Positions 37,427 through 48,122 of a DNA stretch of 64,000 nt are shown in pieces; the stretch's first letter is position 1, and each line of letters opens with the position of its first letter. The notes under the pieces are model-generated. The model saw nothing but the letters and a program-made list of their open reading frames with translations, did not search any database and was not told where the DNA came from. This DNA is from Actinomycetales bacterium (GTDB taxonomy: Bacteria > Actinomycetota > Actinomycetes > S36-B12 > UBA5976), in NCBI GenBank assembly GCA_027484085.1, contig JAIXQF010000004.1, positions 836,162 to 900,161 on the forward strand, given 5' to 3'. The position numbers and the translations under genes are program-made.

Positions 37427-38832
37427 CAACCCAACAGGAACATCTAGACGCACTCGGAAACTATGAGTTTGGTTGGCACGATGCTGACCAGGCTGGTACT
37501 AACGCGCGTCGCGGTATCAACGAAGAAGTTGTTCGCAACATCTCCGGTCTCAAGAGTGAACCGCAGTGGATGCTAGATCTTCGCTTAAAGGGCCTCAACC
37601 TATTCGGCAAGAAGCCAATGCCAAACTGGGGCAGCGATTTGTCAGGCATTGACTTCGACAACATCAAGTACTTTGTTCGCTCTACTGAAAAGCAGGCAAG
37701 CAGCTGGGAAGACCTTCCAGATGACATTAAGAACACTTACGATCGCCTTGGTATTCCAGAAGCCGAAAAGCAGCGTCTAGTTGCTGGTGTTGCCGCTCAG
37801 TATGAATCTGAAGTTGTTTATCACAAGATTCGTGAGGACCTTGAAGAGCTAGGCGTAATTTTCGTTGATACTGATACAGGTCTGCGTGAGCACGAAGAAC
37901 TTTTCCGTGAATACTTCGGAACTGTTATCCCAGTCGGCGACAACAAGTTTGCCGCCTTGAACACATCTGTATGGTCAGGTGGATCATTCATCTACGTGCC
38001 TAAGGGTGTCCACGTAGACATTCCGCTTCAGGCATATTTCAGAATCAATACCGAAAACATGGGTCAATTCGAACGCACCTTGATCATCGTTGACGAAGAT
38101 GCCTACGTTCACTACGTCGAGGGATGCACCGCACCAATTTATTCAAGTGACTCGTTGCACTCAGCCGTTGTCGAAATCATTGTAAAGAAGGGCGCACGTT
38201 GCCGTTACACCACGATTCAAAACTGGTCGAACAATGTTTATAACTTGGTGACTAAGCGTGCTGTCGCACACGAAGGTGCAACTATGGAATGGGTCGATGG
38301 AAACATCGGCTCCAAGGTGACCATGAAGTACCCAGCAATTTGGTTGCAGGGTCCACATGCAAAGGGCGAAACCCTATCGATCGCATTTGCCGGCGAAGGA
38401 CAACATCAGGATGCTGGCGCGAAAATGGTTCACGCTGCTCCGTTTACTTCTTCATCAATCATCAGCAAGTCAGTCGCCCGTGGCGGCGGTAGAACTTCTT
38501 ACCGGGGTCTGATTCAAGTTCTAGAAGGTTGCCATGGAAGCAAGAGCACCGTTAAGTGCGATGCGCTTCTGGTAGATGACATTTCTCGTTCAGATACCTA
38601 CCCATATGTTGATGTTCGTGAAGACGACGTCGCACTTGGCCATGAAGCTTCGGTTTCAAAGGTCTCCGAAGATCAATTGTTCTACTTGATGTCCCGTGGT
38701 CTTGAAGAAGACGAAGCCATGGCAATGATCGTACGTGGCTTCGTAGAGCCAATCGCTCGTGAATTACCGATGGAATATGCACTCGAGTTGAATCGTCTGA
38801 TTGAACTTCAAATGGAAGGTGCAGTCGGTTAA
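37423..38832 (+). CDS. sufB: Fe-S cluster assembly protein SufB
   Basis: Scaffold subunit of the SufBCD complex on which Fe-S clusters are built. The 469 residues carry [70 protein letters not shown] (containing a conserved Cys) and the beta-helix region [15 protein letters not shown], then [27 protein letters not shown] 37423 overlaps the sufR stop (ATGA) with GAAGGGA upstream; the longer frame lies within sufR. No intein, unlike the mycobacterial gene. Confidence 0.97.
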   Translation: MTTQQEHLDALGNYEFGWHDADQAGTNARRGINEEVVRNISGLKSEPQWMLDLRLKGLNLFGKKPMPNWGSDLSGIDFDNIKYFVRSTEKQASSWEDLPDDIKNTYDRLGIPEAEKQRLVAGVAAQYESEVVYHKIREDLEELGVIFVDTDTGLREHEELFREYFGTVIPVGDNKFAALNTSVWSGGSFIYVPKGVHVDIPLQAYFRINTENMGQFERTLIIVDEDAYVHYVEGCTAPIYSSDSLHSAVVEIIVKKGARCRYTTIQNWSNNVYNLVTKRAVAHEGATMEWVDGNIGSKVTMKYPAIWLQGPHAKGETLSIAFAGEGQHQDAGAKMVHAAPFTSSSIISKSVARGGGRTSYRGLIQVLEGCHGSKSTVKCDALLVDDISRSDTYPYVDVREDDVALGHEASVSKVSEDQLFYLMSRGLEEDEAMAMIVRGFVEPIARELPMEYALELNRLIELQMEGAVG

Positions 38833-38834
38833 TC

Positions 38835-39971
38835 ATGGCGGAAGTTAAAGAACATGAAGTAGCGATTGTTCCTCCAAAGGACCACACGCCAGTCATCCGT
38901 TCATTGGATCCAACTGAATTTCCAACTCCGACAAGTCGTGACGAGGAATTTCGGTTTACTCCAATGTCGAGATTGCGGAATTTGCAGGAAGGCAATGTTG
39001 CTGCTACCGGAAGTATGGCAATTGCGGTTAACAAAGTAGCTGGTTCAACGTTTGAAGTTGCAGCCGATAAGTCAGGGGATCGGATTGGTTTTACTGACAA
39101 AATCGCTGCAGGCGCCTGGTCACAAATTGAATCCGTTTCTAAACTAACTATCGAAGCAAATCAGAATCTAACTGAATCTGTCGTTGTTTCTATTGTTGGT
39201 TCGGACGCAGTTGCCTATGGTCAACTCGACATCAACGTTGAAAAGTTTGCCAGCGCGGTTGTCATCGTTGACCACATTGGTGCTGCGACTTATGCCGGGA
39301 ACATCGACATCAATGTCGCAGATGGCGGTTCGGTAACAGTTGTATCGCTACAAGATTGGGATACCTCAGCACTTCACTTAGCCCAACATCGCATCACGCT
39401 GGGTAGAGATGCATCCGTGAAGCACGTATCAGTGACTTTGGGTGGCGAAGTAGTTCGCATCCTCCCAAGCGTTCACTATTCAGCTCCTGGCGGTCAGGCA
39501 GAGTTGATTGGTCTGTACTTTGCTGGTGCTGGACAACATGCTGAGCATCGTCTATTCGTGGATCACAGTGAAGCGAACTGCCGAAGCAACGTTGTATACA
39601 AGGGCGCACTTGATGGCGAAGGTGCTCACACAGTTTGGGTCGGCGATGTCTTGATTCGCGCTAATGCGGTCGGAACTGACACTTACGAGATCAACCGAAA
39701 CCTAGTTCTAAGTGGCGGCGGTCGCGCGGACTCCGTGCCAAACCTAGAAATTGAAACCGGCGAGATCGTTGGCGCAGGCCACGCTAGTACAACTGGTCGG
39801 TTCGACGACGAGCAATTGTTCTACTTGCAATCTCGTGGAATCAACGAGGATGAAGCCCGCAGATTAGTTTTGCGTGGTTTCTTCGAAGATCTACTTGGTC
39901 AGATTGGTGTGCCAGAGATTAACGAACGAGTTAGGGACAGCATTGAGGCTCGTCTAGGCGGTCAAATCTAA
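38835..39971 (+). CDS. sufD: Fe-S cluster assembly protein SufD
   Basis: SufB paralogue that pairs with it on SufC. The 378 residues show the beta-helix core and the shared C-terminal signature GRADSVPNLEIETGEIVGAGHAST, FDDEQLFYLQSRGINEDEARRLVLRGFFEDLLG. It starts 2 bases after sufB, without a distinct ribosome site, so it probably depends on translational coupling, and ends 1 base into the Rieske gene. Confidence 0.96.
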   Translation: MAEVKEHEVAIVPPKDHTPVIRSLDPTEFPTPTSRDEEFRFTPMSRLRNLQEGNVAATGSMAIAVNKVAGSTFEVAADKSGDRIGFTDKIAAGAWSQIESVSKLTIEANQNLTESVVVSIVGSDAVAYGQLDINVEKFASAVVIVDHIGAATYAGNIDINVADGGSVTVVSLQDWDTSALHLAQHRITLGRDASVKHVSVTLGGEVVRILPSVHYSAPGGQAELIGLYFAGAGQHAEHRLFVDHSEANCRSNVVYKGALDGEGAHTVWVGDVLIRANAVGTDTYEINRNLVLSGGGRADSVPNLEIETGEIVGAGHASTTGRFDDEQLFYLQSRGINEDEARRLVLRGFFEDLLGQIGVPEINERVRDSIEARLGGQI

Positions 39972-40309
39972 TGACAACAATGTTCGAAACTGTTAGAAAG
40001 TCTGTGCTTGAGGAATCTAAGCCGTTACGCGTTGTCGTTGACGGTGAAGACATCTTGCTCGCAAAGATTGCTGACGAAATTTTTGCTGTCAGTGACATTT
40101 GCAGCCATTCTGAAGTTTCTTTAAGTGAGGGCGAGATTTATGGTTGCGCAATTGAATGTTGGCTTCACGGGTCATCATTTGATTTGCGTAGTGGAAAGCC
40201 ATCTGGTCCACCTGCTACATCACCAATCAAGACATTTGCAATAAAGCTAGAAGAAAACCAATCCGATCCAATGATCTTTGTTTCATTATCCGAAAGTGCG
40301 AGGAGTTAG
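39971..40309 (+). CDS. Rieske [2Fe-2S] ferredoxin of the suf operon
   Basis: 112-residue Rieske-type protein. Cluster ligands are the C-x-H of DICSHSEVSLSEGE and the C-x2-H of ECWLHGSSFDLRSGKP. Such a small Rieske gene between sufD and sufC is usual in actinobacteria; an electron-transfer role in cluster assembly is inferred from position only. ATG 39971 overlaps the sufD stop by one base; an internal ATG at 39980 is also in frame. Confidence 0.93.
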   Translation: MTTMFETVRKSVLEESKPLRVVVDGEDILLAKIADEIFAVSDICSHSEVSLSEGEIYGCAIECWLHGSSFDLRSGKPSGPPATSPIKTFAIKLEENQSDPMIFVSLSESARS

Positions 40310-40311
40310 TA

Positions 40312-41064
40312 ATGTCAGTTCTAGAAATCAAAGGTTTGACCGTTCAGGTAACCACCGAAGATGGCCCGAAGGAAATTCTTCGTGGCGTTGACTTGACTGT
40401 TAAGGCTGGCGAAATCCACGCACTTATGGGTCCAAACGGTTCAGGTAAGTCAACACTTGCTTACGCAATTGCCGGTCACCCAAAGTACACAATCACTGGC
40501 GGCCAAGTAACACTTGATGGCCAAGACGTGCTTGAAATGAGCGTAGATGAGCGAGCTCGCGCTGGACTATTCCTAGCCATGCAGTATCCCGTTGAAGTTC
40601 CAGGCGTTTCAATCTCGAACTTCTTGCGTACATCGATCACTGCGATCCGCGGTGAAGCTCCAAACTTACGTCATTGGATCAAGGAACTTAAAGAATCAAT
40701 GGCTGGACTTCAGATCGATCCACAGTTTGCCGAACGTAATGTAAACGAAGGTTTCTCCGGTGGTGAGCGCAAGCGCACTGAAATTCTTCAAATGGAACTC
40801 ATTCACCCAAAGATCGCAGTTCTTGATGAGACAGACTCAGGTCTTGACGTGGACGCCCTGCGCGTAGTTTCCGAAGGAATTAACCGAGTATGCGATAAGG
40901 GTGAGACTGGAGTGCTTTTGATCACTCACTTCACTCGAATCCTGAAGTACGTTAAGCCTGATTTCGTTCATGTGTTTTATGACGGTCGCATCGTGCGTGA
41001 AGGTGGGCCAGAACTTGCAGATGACATCGAAGCAAATGGCTACGCTCAGTTTGTAACTGCATAA
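40312..41064 (+). CDS. sufC: Fe-S assembly ATPase SufC
   Basis: ABC-type ATPase of the SufBCD scaffold, soluble. The 250 residues show Walker A GPNGSGKSTLAYAIAG, FLAMQYPVEVPGVSISNFLR (SufC-specific), signature FSGGERKRTEILQM, Walker B AVLDETDSGLDVDAL and the switch His in ITHFTRIL. GAGGAG lies about 6 bases before ATG 40312. Part of the sufRBD-Rieske-CSUT operon. Confidence 0.97.
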   Translation: MSVLEIKGLTVQVTTEDGPKEILRGVDLTVKAGEIHALMGPNGSGKSTLAYAIAGHPKYTITGGQVTLDGQDVLEMSVDERARAGLFLAMQYPVEVPGVSISNFLRTSITAIRGEAPNLRHWIKELKESMAGLQIDPQFAERNVNEGFSGGERKRTEILQMELIHPKIAVLDETDSGLDVDALRVVSEGINRVCDKGETGVLLITHFTRILKYVKPDFVHVFYDGRIVREGGPELADDIEANGYAQFVTA

Positions 41065-42348
<1,284 letters not shown>

Positions 42349-42350
42349 GT

Positions 42351-42830
42351 ATGAAGCTAGAGAATATGTACCAAGAGATCATTCTTGATCACTACAAACA
42401 TCCCCACGGCAAAGGTCTTGCCGAAGCGTTTGACGCGGAAGTACATCACGTGAACCCGACGTGTGGTGACGAGATCACCTTGCGGATTAGTCGCTCCGAT
42501 GACGGGAAGCTTTCGGTCTCTTATGACAGCATGGGATGTTCCATTAGCCAGGCTTCAGCGTCAATTATGTTTGATCAGATAAACAATCAGGATTTTGACT
42601 TCGGTGACACCGCTGTTGACCATCTTGTTTCCATGCTTCAGCGTTCAGTTGAAGCCGATGAGGACATTCTTGGTGACGGTATTGCCCTAGCGGGCGTGGC
42701 TCAGTATCCAGCTCGCGTTAAGTGTGCATTGTTGGCTTGGATGGCGTGGCGGGATGCTGCGATTCAGGCCGGTGCGGATAATTCAACTAAAAATGAAGAT
42801 TCTGTCGATTCAACCAAGGAGCAAAACTAA
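42351..42830 (+). CDS. sufU: SufU, zinc-dependent sulfurtransferase / IscU-like
   Basis: Accepts the SufS persulfide and passes sulfur to SufB. The 159 residues carry the metal-binding set of the family: VNPTCGDEITL (Cys and Asp), SMGCSISQASASIM and VKCALLAWMAW. Length and the SufU-type insertion between the second and third Cys match Gram-positive SufU. The C-terminus is a Ser/Thr/Glu-rich tail. It overlaps sufT by one base. Confidence 0.94.
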   Translation: MKLENMYQEIILDHYKHPHGKGLAEAFDAEVHHVNPTCGDEITLRISRSDDGKLSVSYDSMGCSISQASASIMFDQINNQDFDFGDTAVDHLVSMLQRSVEADEDILGDGIALAGVAQYPARVKCALLAWMAWRDAAIQAGADNSTKNEDSVDSTKEQN

Positions 42831-43144
42831 TGACTGTGCTACAAGAAGATGATGTTTTCGAATTAATGAAAGACGTTGTAGACCCAGAACTAGGTATCAA
42901 CGTTGTTGACCTTGGATTGGTTTACGCAGTAACGGTTGATGAAGGAAACATCGCGACGATTGACATGACATTGACATCTGCAGCCTGCCCACTGACGGAT
43001 GTAATTGAAGATCAGACCCGCGCTGCATTAGATGGTCATGTTTCTGACTTCAAACTCAACTGGGTTTGGATGCCACCATGGGGACCAGACAAGATCACTG
43101 ACGAAGGTCGCGAAATGCTTCGTGCGCTAGGTTTTAACCTCTAA
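42830..43144 (+). CDS. sufT: SufT, MIP18/DUF59-family Fe-S maturation protein
   Basis: 104-residue DUF59 protein; homologues act in late Fe-S protein maturation. Motifs: VDPELGINVVDLGLVY and MTLTSAACPLTDVIEDQ containing the conserved Cys. AAGGAG inside the sufU end provides the ribosome site. It ends the suf operon; no hairpin terminator is visible in the 62 bases to the next gene. Confidence 0.93.
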   Translation: MTVLQEDDVFELMKDVVDPELGINVVDLGLVYAVTVDEGNIATIDMTLTSAACPLTDVIEDQTRAALDGHVSDFKLNWVWMPPWGPDKITDEGREMLRALGFNL

Positions 43145-43166
43145 ATTCTCGCGATACCATTGGATT

Positions 43167-43180
43167 TGCGAAGTTTCGCA
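43167..43180. repeat. Perfect palindromic arms upstream of the ABC-F gene
   Basis: TGCGAAGTTTCGCA: two 6-base arms around GT, 26 bases before GTG 43207. A 2-base loop makes an RNA hairpin unlikely, so a protein-binding site is more plausible. Function unknown. Confidence 0.35.
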
Positions 43181-43206
43181 CATTCAAAGATTGGCTAGTT
43201 CTCAAC

Positions 43207-44805
43207 GTGATTCAGGCAACAGACATTGAATTGCGCGCTGGGGCAGAACTGCTTCTTTCCGGAGCTACGTTTCGAGTAGATACTGGCGACCGCGTGGGAT
43301 TAGTTGGCCGCAATGGTGCTGGCAAAACAACGCTCACCAAAGTTTTGGCTGGTCAGGTGCAACCTGCTAAAGGTGTTATCGCAACCTCGGCTTCGGTGGG
43401 GTATCTGCCACAGGATCCGAGAACCGGCGACCTAGATGTCGTCGCAATGGATCGAATTCTAAGTGCTCGTGGCCTAGATGAAATCATGAAGCGTATGCGC
43501 CAATGCGAATTAGACATGGGTGCAAAAGATGAAAAAGTTCGAGATAAGGCCATGCGCAAGTACGCAAGCGCTGAGGAAAGCTTTCAAGCGGCTGGGGGAT
43601 ATGCAGCCGAGAGTGAGGCGGCATCCTTGGCTGCCAGTGTTGGCTTAACAGTTGATGTCTTAGCGCAAACTTTGGGTACGTTGTCGGGTGGTCAGCGACG
43701 TCGAATTGAGCTAGCCCGAATTCTTTTTAGTGGATCTGAGACCCTACTTTTGGACGAACCCACAAACCACTTAGATGCAGATTCCATAGTTTGGCTCCGA
43801 GGATTTCTGGCAAATCATCAAGGTGGTTTGGTAGTGATTAGCCACGACGTTGAACTCCTAGAAGCCACGGTTAACCGAGTCTTCTACTTGGATGCCAATC
43901 GTCAAACTTTAGATCTATACAACGTTGGCTGGAAAGAGTATTTGAACTCACGTGAGACGGATGAACGCCGTCGAAAGCGGGAACGAGCTAACACTGAAAA
44001 GCAGGCTCAAGTTCTACAAGCCCAGGCTGATCGAATGCGAGCCAAGGCATCAAAGGCAAAAGCTGCTCAAAGCATGCTTAAGCGGGCTGACAAGTTAATG
44101 AGTGGCCTTGAAACTGTTCGTCAGGCTGATCGCGTTGCGAAACTTAGGTTTCCAACGCCAGCACCTTGTGGCAAGACGCCTCTCATGGCAACTGGGTTGA
44201 GCCGGGTTTATGGTTCGCAAGAGATCTTTACTGATGTAGATCTCGCGATCGATCGGGGTAGCAAGGTTGTAGTACTTGGTTTGAATGGCGCGGGCAAAAC
44301 CACGTTATTGCGCATTCTTGCCGGTGTTGACACGCCTGACACTGGCGAGATTCAGCCTGGACATGGGCTGAAAGTTGGCTATTACGCGCAAGAGCACGAG
44401 ACTCTCGATCCACAACGATCAGTGCTCGAAAACATGCTTACCGCTTCAGGTGACATGAACGATGCTCAAGTTCGCAGCGTGCTTGGCTCATTTCTATTTT
44501 CCGGTGATGCAGTTTCTAAGCCAGCTGGCGTGTTATCAGGTGGCGAAAAGACACGCTTAAGTTTGGCCATGCTTGTGGTTTCAGCAGCAAATGTTCTGCT
44601 GTTGGATGAACCAACTAACAACCTTGATCCAGCGAGTCGAGCGGAAATCTTGGATGCACTTCACGATTATGAAGGGTCCGTGGTTCTAGTGACTCACGAT
44701 GAAGGCGCGGTAACTGCCCTTGCTCCAGAGCGCGTGCTGCTTCTTCCAGATGGCGTAGAAGATCTCTGGAATGATGATTACTTAGATTTGATTTCACTGG
44801 CTTGA
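43207..44805 (+). CDS. ABC-F family ATPase (ribosome-associated type)
   Basis: 532-residue soluble protein with two ABC domains and no membrane part: Walker A GRNGAGKTTLTKVLAG and GLNGAGKTTLLRILAG, signatures LSGGQRRRIELARIL and LSGGEKTRLSLAML, Walker B LLLDEPTNHLDADS and LLLDEPTNNLDPAS. A charged, Lys/Arg/Ala-rich linker (RRRKRERANTEKQAQVLQAQ) joins the halves. ABC-F proteins act at the ribosomal E site in translation control or antibiotic protection. No resistance can be predicted. The suf-to-ABC-F neighbourhood is conserved in mycobacteria, suggesting a housekeeping role. Confidence 0.93.
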   Translation: MIQATDIELRAGAELLLSGATFRVDTGDRVGLVGRNGAGKTTLTKVLAGQVQPAKGVIATSASVGYLPQDPRTGDLDVVAMDRILSARGLDEIMKRMRQCELDMGAKDEKVRDKAMRKYASAEESFQAAGGYAAESEAASLAASVGLTVDVLAQTLGTLSGGQRRRIELARILFSGSETLLLDEPTNHLDADSIVWLRGFLANHQGGLVVISHDVELLEATVNRVFYLDANRQTLDLYNVGWKEYLNSRETDERRRKRERANTEKQAQVLQAQADRMRAKASKAKAAQSMLKRADKLMSGLETVRQADRVAKLRFPTPAPCGKTPLMATGLSRVYGSQEIFTDVDLAIDRGSKVVVLGLNGAGKTTLLRILAGVDTPDTGEIQPGHGLKVGYYAQEHETLDPQRSVLENMLTASGDMNDAQVRSVLGSFLFSGDAVSKPAGVLSGGEKTRLSLAMLVVSAANVLLLDEPTNNLDPASRAEILDALHDYEGSVVLVTHDEGAVTALAPERVLLLPDGVEDLWNDDYLDLISLA

Positions 44806-44878
44806 TTAGCTTTGTGCTGTGACTTTATTGGCTAGCCAACAGATAAACTTCACGTGAGAAACGAAATTAGGCGAGTAC

Positions 44879-46756
44879 ATGAGTTTGCATGGCGGAAACC
44901 CTTGGGCTGCATATCAAGGTTTTACAAAAGATAAGTCTGTTAAAAAGACAACGCTAGCCGAAGGAACTATCAAGCGAGTCCTAACTTATGCGACAGAGTT
45001 TCGCACCTACATCGCGGCTTACTTAACCTTGTTAGTTATCGATTCACTTTTAGTAGTTGCCCAACCACTGTTGTTTAAGCAAATCGTAGACGTTGCAATT
45101 CCAAATGGTGATACTCAGATGGTCACCATAATGGCGTTTGGAATAGCTCTTACAGCAATCTTGGGGGCTGCACTTGGATTACTGAGCCGGCGGATGCAAT
45201 CAACCATTGGTGAAGGCTTGATTTTCAACATGCGAACTCAGGTGTTTGATCATGTGCAGCAACAGTCAATTGCATTCTTTACGCGCGCTCAAACCGGAGC
45301 TTTGATTTCCAGACTCAACAGTGACGTTATGGGCGCGCAGCGAGCTTTTACTTCCACCTTGGGTGGTGTGGTTGGAAACGTAATTAGTCTGGTCATTGTT
45401 GCAGCCACGATGTTTGTTTTGTCGTGGCAAATTACTGTTGCCTCGCTACTTTTGCTTCCACTCTTTATGATTCCAGCTCGTTGGATGGGAACGCGCCTCC
45501 AGCAGTTAACTAGGCAACAGGCCGACTTTAACTCGGCAATGAGTACCCAAATGGCTGAGCGATTTAACGTTTCTGGAGCACTTTTGATGAAGATCTTCGG
45601 AACTCCTAAGCGAGAATCCGAGATGTTTTCAGAGAAAGCGGACTCGGTACGTGTTATGGGAATAAAGATTGCGATGTCAAACAGCGTGTTTTTTACTGCC
45701 ATAGTTTTAGTCGGTTCTTTGGCGACTGCCTTGGTTTACGGCATGGGAGGCATCTCGGTAATCAATGGAGCGCTGACCCTTGGAACGCTGCTTGCCTTAA
45801 GTGCGCTTCTCGGTCGCCTTTACGGACCAATTACAGCGTTAGCAAATGTTCGCGTTGACATTATGACTTCATTAGTTTCATTTGAGCGAGTATTTGAAGT
45901 CTTGGACTTGCAGCCTATGGTCAAGGACAAGGCAGATGCGCAGGAGCTAAAACGTGGGGCCACAAGTATTGAATTTTCAAATGTCGATTTTAGGTACCCA
46001 TCAGGCGCTGAAGTTTCGTTAGCGAGTCTGGAATCTGTTGCTCAACCAGAGTCTCGAGCAACCGCAGAACTTACGTTGAAGGACATTACATTTAAAGCGA
46101 ATCCAGGGGAATTGGTTGCATTGGTCGGACCTTCTGGAGCCGGGAAAAGCACCATCAGCGCCTTGGTATCTAGGCTCTACGATGCAAGTTCAGGATCGGT
46201 CAAACTATCTGGCATAGACGTACGGGACGTGAGCCAAGAATCGTTACACAGAGTTGTTGGTGCTGTTACGCAAGACGCTCATATGTATCACGACACAATT
46301 CGAGCAAATCTTCTTTACGCCAATACTGATGCCAGCGAATCCGAGATCTGGAGTGCTTGTGAAAGTGCGCAAATCGCAGAAATGGTTAGGTCATTGCCTG
46401 ATGGGCTCGACACTGTTGTGGGCGACCGAGGTCACCGACTATCTGGTGGCGAGAAGCAGCGCCTTGCTATTGCCAGACTCCTGCTGAAGGCGCCCGACGT
46501 GGTCGTTCTTGATGAGGCAACCGCACATTTGGATTCTGAAAATGAAGCTTCCGTCCAAGAGGCTTTGGCTGTCGCACTTATGGGCCGAACTTCTCTTGTT
46601 GTGGCACACCGACTATCAACAATTCGGCAAGCCGATCAGATTTTGGTAATTGACGACGGCCGTATCGTTCAACGGGGAACGCACGATGAGCTACTTGTCG
46701 CTGGAGGCGTTTACTCTGACCTATACCAACGGCAATTTGCAGAGGGCAAGAACTAA
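44879..46756 (+). CDS. ABC exporter, fused membrane and ATPase domains
   Basis: 625-residue half-transporter (MsbA/LmrA type). Residues about 35-335 hold six membrane helices (YLTLLVIDSLLVVAQPLLF, MAFGIALTAILGAALGLL and others) with the IFTRAQTGALISRLNSDV region. The ATPase domain has Walker A LVGPSGAGKSTISALV, signature LSGGEKQRLAIARLLL, Walker B VVVLDEATAHLDSE and VVAHRLSTIRQADQIL. It probably works as a homodimer; the substrate cannot be assigned. It is the only gene on the plus strand here before the convergent SURF1 gene, with a CTAA stop overlap. Confidence 0.92.
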   Translation: MSLHGGNPWAAYQGFTKDKSVKKTTLAEGTIKRVLTYATEFRTYIAAYLTLLVIDSLLVVAQPLLFKQIVDVAIPNGDTQMVTIMAFGIALTAILGAALGLLSRRMQSTIGEGLIFNMRTQVFDHVQQQSIAFFTRAQTGALISRLNSDVMGAQRAFTSTLGGVVGNVISLVIVAATMFVLSWQITVASLLLLPLFMIPARWMGTRLQQLTRQQADFNSAMSTQMAERFNVSGALLMKIFGTPKRESEMFSEKADSVRVMGIKIAMSNSVFFTAIVLVGSLATALVYGMGGISVINGALTLGTLLALSALLGRLYGPITALANVRVDIMTSLVSFERVFEVLDLQPMVKDKADAQELKRGATSIEFSNVDFRYPSGAEVSLASLESVAQPESRATAELTLKDITFKANPGELVALVGPSGAGKSTISALVSRLYDASSGSVKLSGIDVRDVSQESLHRVVGAVTQDAHMYHDTIRANLLYANTDASESEIWSACESAQIAEMVRSLPDGLDTVVGDRGHRLSGGEKQRLAIARLLLKAPDVVVLDEATAHLDSENEASVQEALAVALMGRTSLVVAHRLSTIRQADQILVIDDGRIVQRGTHDELLVAGGVYSDLYQRQFAEGKN

Positions 46757-47514
46757 TTCAGGGTGATCTTACGCTGTTCCTTGACTTCGTTTCTTACCAA
46801 AATCACCCATCCGATAATGGTCATGATTTCAAAGAACATCCACTGCAAGGCGTATGACCTATGTGCACCTTCGGTGACCTCAGGTTCTGGCAAGGTACGG
46901 ATGTCAGAAGATTTCGATTCCGGACGACTTGCTGTCATCTCTACATAGGCATTGCTGACTGTGTTTGGGTTGTCAACGATCTCCAATGGAATGATTCGGT
47001 CTACTTGGCCTTCCGGTAGATCGGTAGGTGCCGGTTTGGTTCGCTGTTGAACCTCACGAACTCGGCCTAAGACTTCGATAATTCCACTTGGTAACTCAGC
47101 AACAGCTGGACTATCCACCGCAGAGTTTGCTGCTGCGGTCCAGCCGCGATTAATCATTATGATCGTGCCATCTTGTAACTTGAGCGGCGTCACCACCCAT
47201 AAACCGAGGTTTGATTCGAGACTCTTTTTCCGAACTAGTACCTGTTGCTCTGTTAACCAAACGCCTGTCATCTCCACAGTTCTCCACTGGGAATTTGCCG
47301 ACACAGTCTTGGATGTTGAAACTATAGAAACTACTTCACTGAGTTCGACTGGAGCCTTATCAATCTGAGACTGAATTTGCAGGTTGTAATCCTGGCGATC
47401 ACTCAACCGATGCCACTGCCAATTGGAGAGCGCTTGGAAAGCTGGAAGCATCGCAAAGCACACTAGGGTCACAATGATCCATTTGGGAGAGAGTAGAAAC
47501 TTAAAGGTCTTCAC
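46753..47514 (-). CDS. SURF1-family cytochrome oxidase assembly protein
   Basis: 253-residue protein with one membrane helix at each end (WIIVTLVCFAMLPAFQALSNWQW-HRL and FFEIMTIIGWVILV) and the SURF1 core between: LSDRQDYNLQIQ, VEMTGVWLTEQQVLVRKK, LWVVTPLKLQDGTIIMINRGW. SURF1 helps insert haem A into subunit I of aa3 oxidase, matching ctaA/ctaB about 10 kb away. GTG start 47514. The stop overlaps the exporter stop by 4 bases on opposite strands. Confidence 0.92.
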   Translation of the reverse strand: MKTFKFLLSPKWIIVTLVCFAMLPAFQALSNWQWHRLSDRQDYNLQIQSQIDKAPVELSEVVSIVSTSKTVSANSQWRTVEMTGVWLTEQQVLVRKKSLESNLGLWVVTPLKLQDGTIIMINRGWTAAANSAVDSPAVAELPSGIIEVLGRVREVQQRTKPAPTDLPEGQVDRIIPLEIVDNPNTVSNAYVEMTASRPESKSSDIRTLPEPEVTEGAHRSYALQWMFFEIMTIIGWVILVRNEVKEQRKITLN

Positions 47515-47535
47515 AAGATCTATTGTGTCTGGTTG

Positions 47536-47832
47536 CTAGGCGCGGTTCTTAGGGGCTTCAATTGCTTCATTGTTTAGCGCCACAAAGTCACCAGACCCGG
47601 CCCAGCCGCCTCGTTCTCGCCCTGCATTTGCGATCACCACAGCAAAGTATGGCAACAGCACTGCTCCTGCAATGAGAGCCCAGCGCAGCAAACCTTCAGC
47701 CATTACTCCGCCAACAAAACATGCAGTCCGCAGACCCATACTGATTAGGTAACGACGTTGCCTACCGGTTTGGTCCTCAGATAGGCCAGTTTCCACCTGA
47801 GAGATGCTGAAAACTTCAGGTTCTTGTTTCAT
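47536..47832 (-). CDS. DUF3099 small membrane protein
   Basis: 98-residue protein of an actinobacterial family of unknown function (DUF3099). The marker is GRQRRYLISMGLRTACFVGGVM followed by a second helix LLRWALIAGAVLLPYFAVVIANAGRER; a polar tail follows. It is co-directional with SURF1 (21-base gap) and the two are probably co-transcribed. The 77-base divergent region to the dodecin gene carries no obvious strong promoter. Confidence 0.87.
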   Translation of the reverse strand: MKQEPEVFSISQVETGLSEDQTGRQRRYLISMGLRTACFVGGVMAEGLLRWALIAGAVLLPYFAVVIANAGRERGGWAGSGDFVALNNEAIEAPKNRA

Positions 47833-47909
47833 GGCTACCTACTGATGCTGGTTGGACTCTTCTAGGCTACGGTGTTACTACCTATTTGGCATTTCCACAG
47901 GAGTATTAA

Positions 47910-48122
47910 ATGACCGCTCGTACCTACGCTCTAACTGAAATTGTTGGAACTTCACAGGTAAGCATCGATGAGGCAATCCGCAATGGAATCAAACGCGCGT
48001 CAGAATCCACTCGCCACATTGATTGGTTCGAGGTAACCGAGATTCGTGGGAATCTCCGTGATGGAGATCTCACATTCATCCAGGTTGGAATGAAGTTGGG
48101 CTATCGCCTCGAAGACGTCTAA
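47910..48122 (+). CDS. Dodecin flavin-binding protein
   Basis: 70-residue dodecin: small dodecameric flavoprotein that stores or buffers flavin (and CoA in some bacteria). The sequence shows YALTEIVGTSQVSIDEAIRNGI, the flavin-stacking tryptophan in TRHIDWFEVTEIRG and the final strand TFIQVGMKLGYRLE. ACAGGAGTATTAA gives a good ribosome site. Its stop overlaps the stop of the convergent tldE gene (CTAA). Confidence 0.93.
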   Translation: MTARTYALTEIVGTSQVSIDEAIRNGIKRASESTRHIDWFEVTEIRGNLRDGDLTFIQVGMKLGYRLEDV

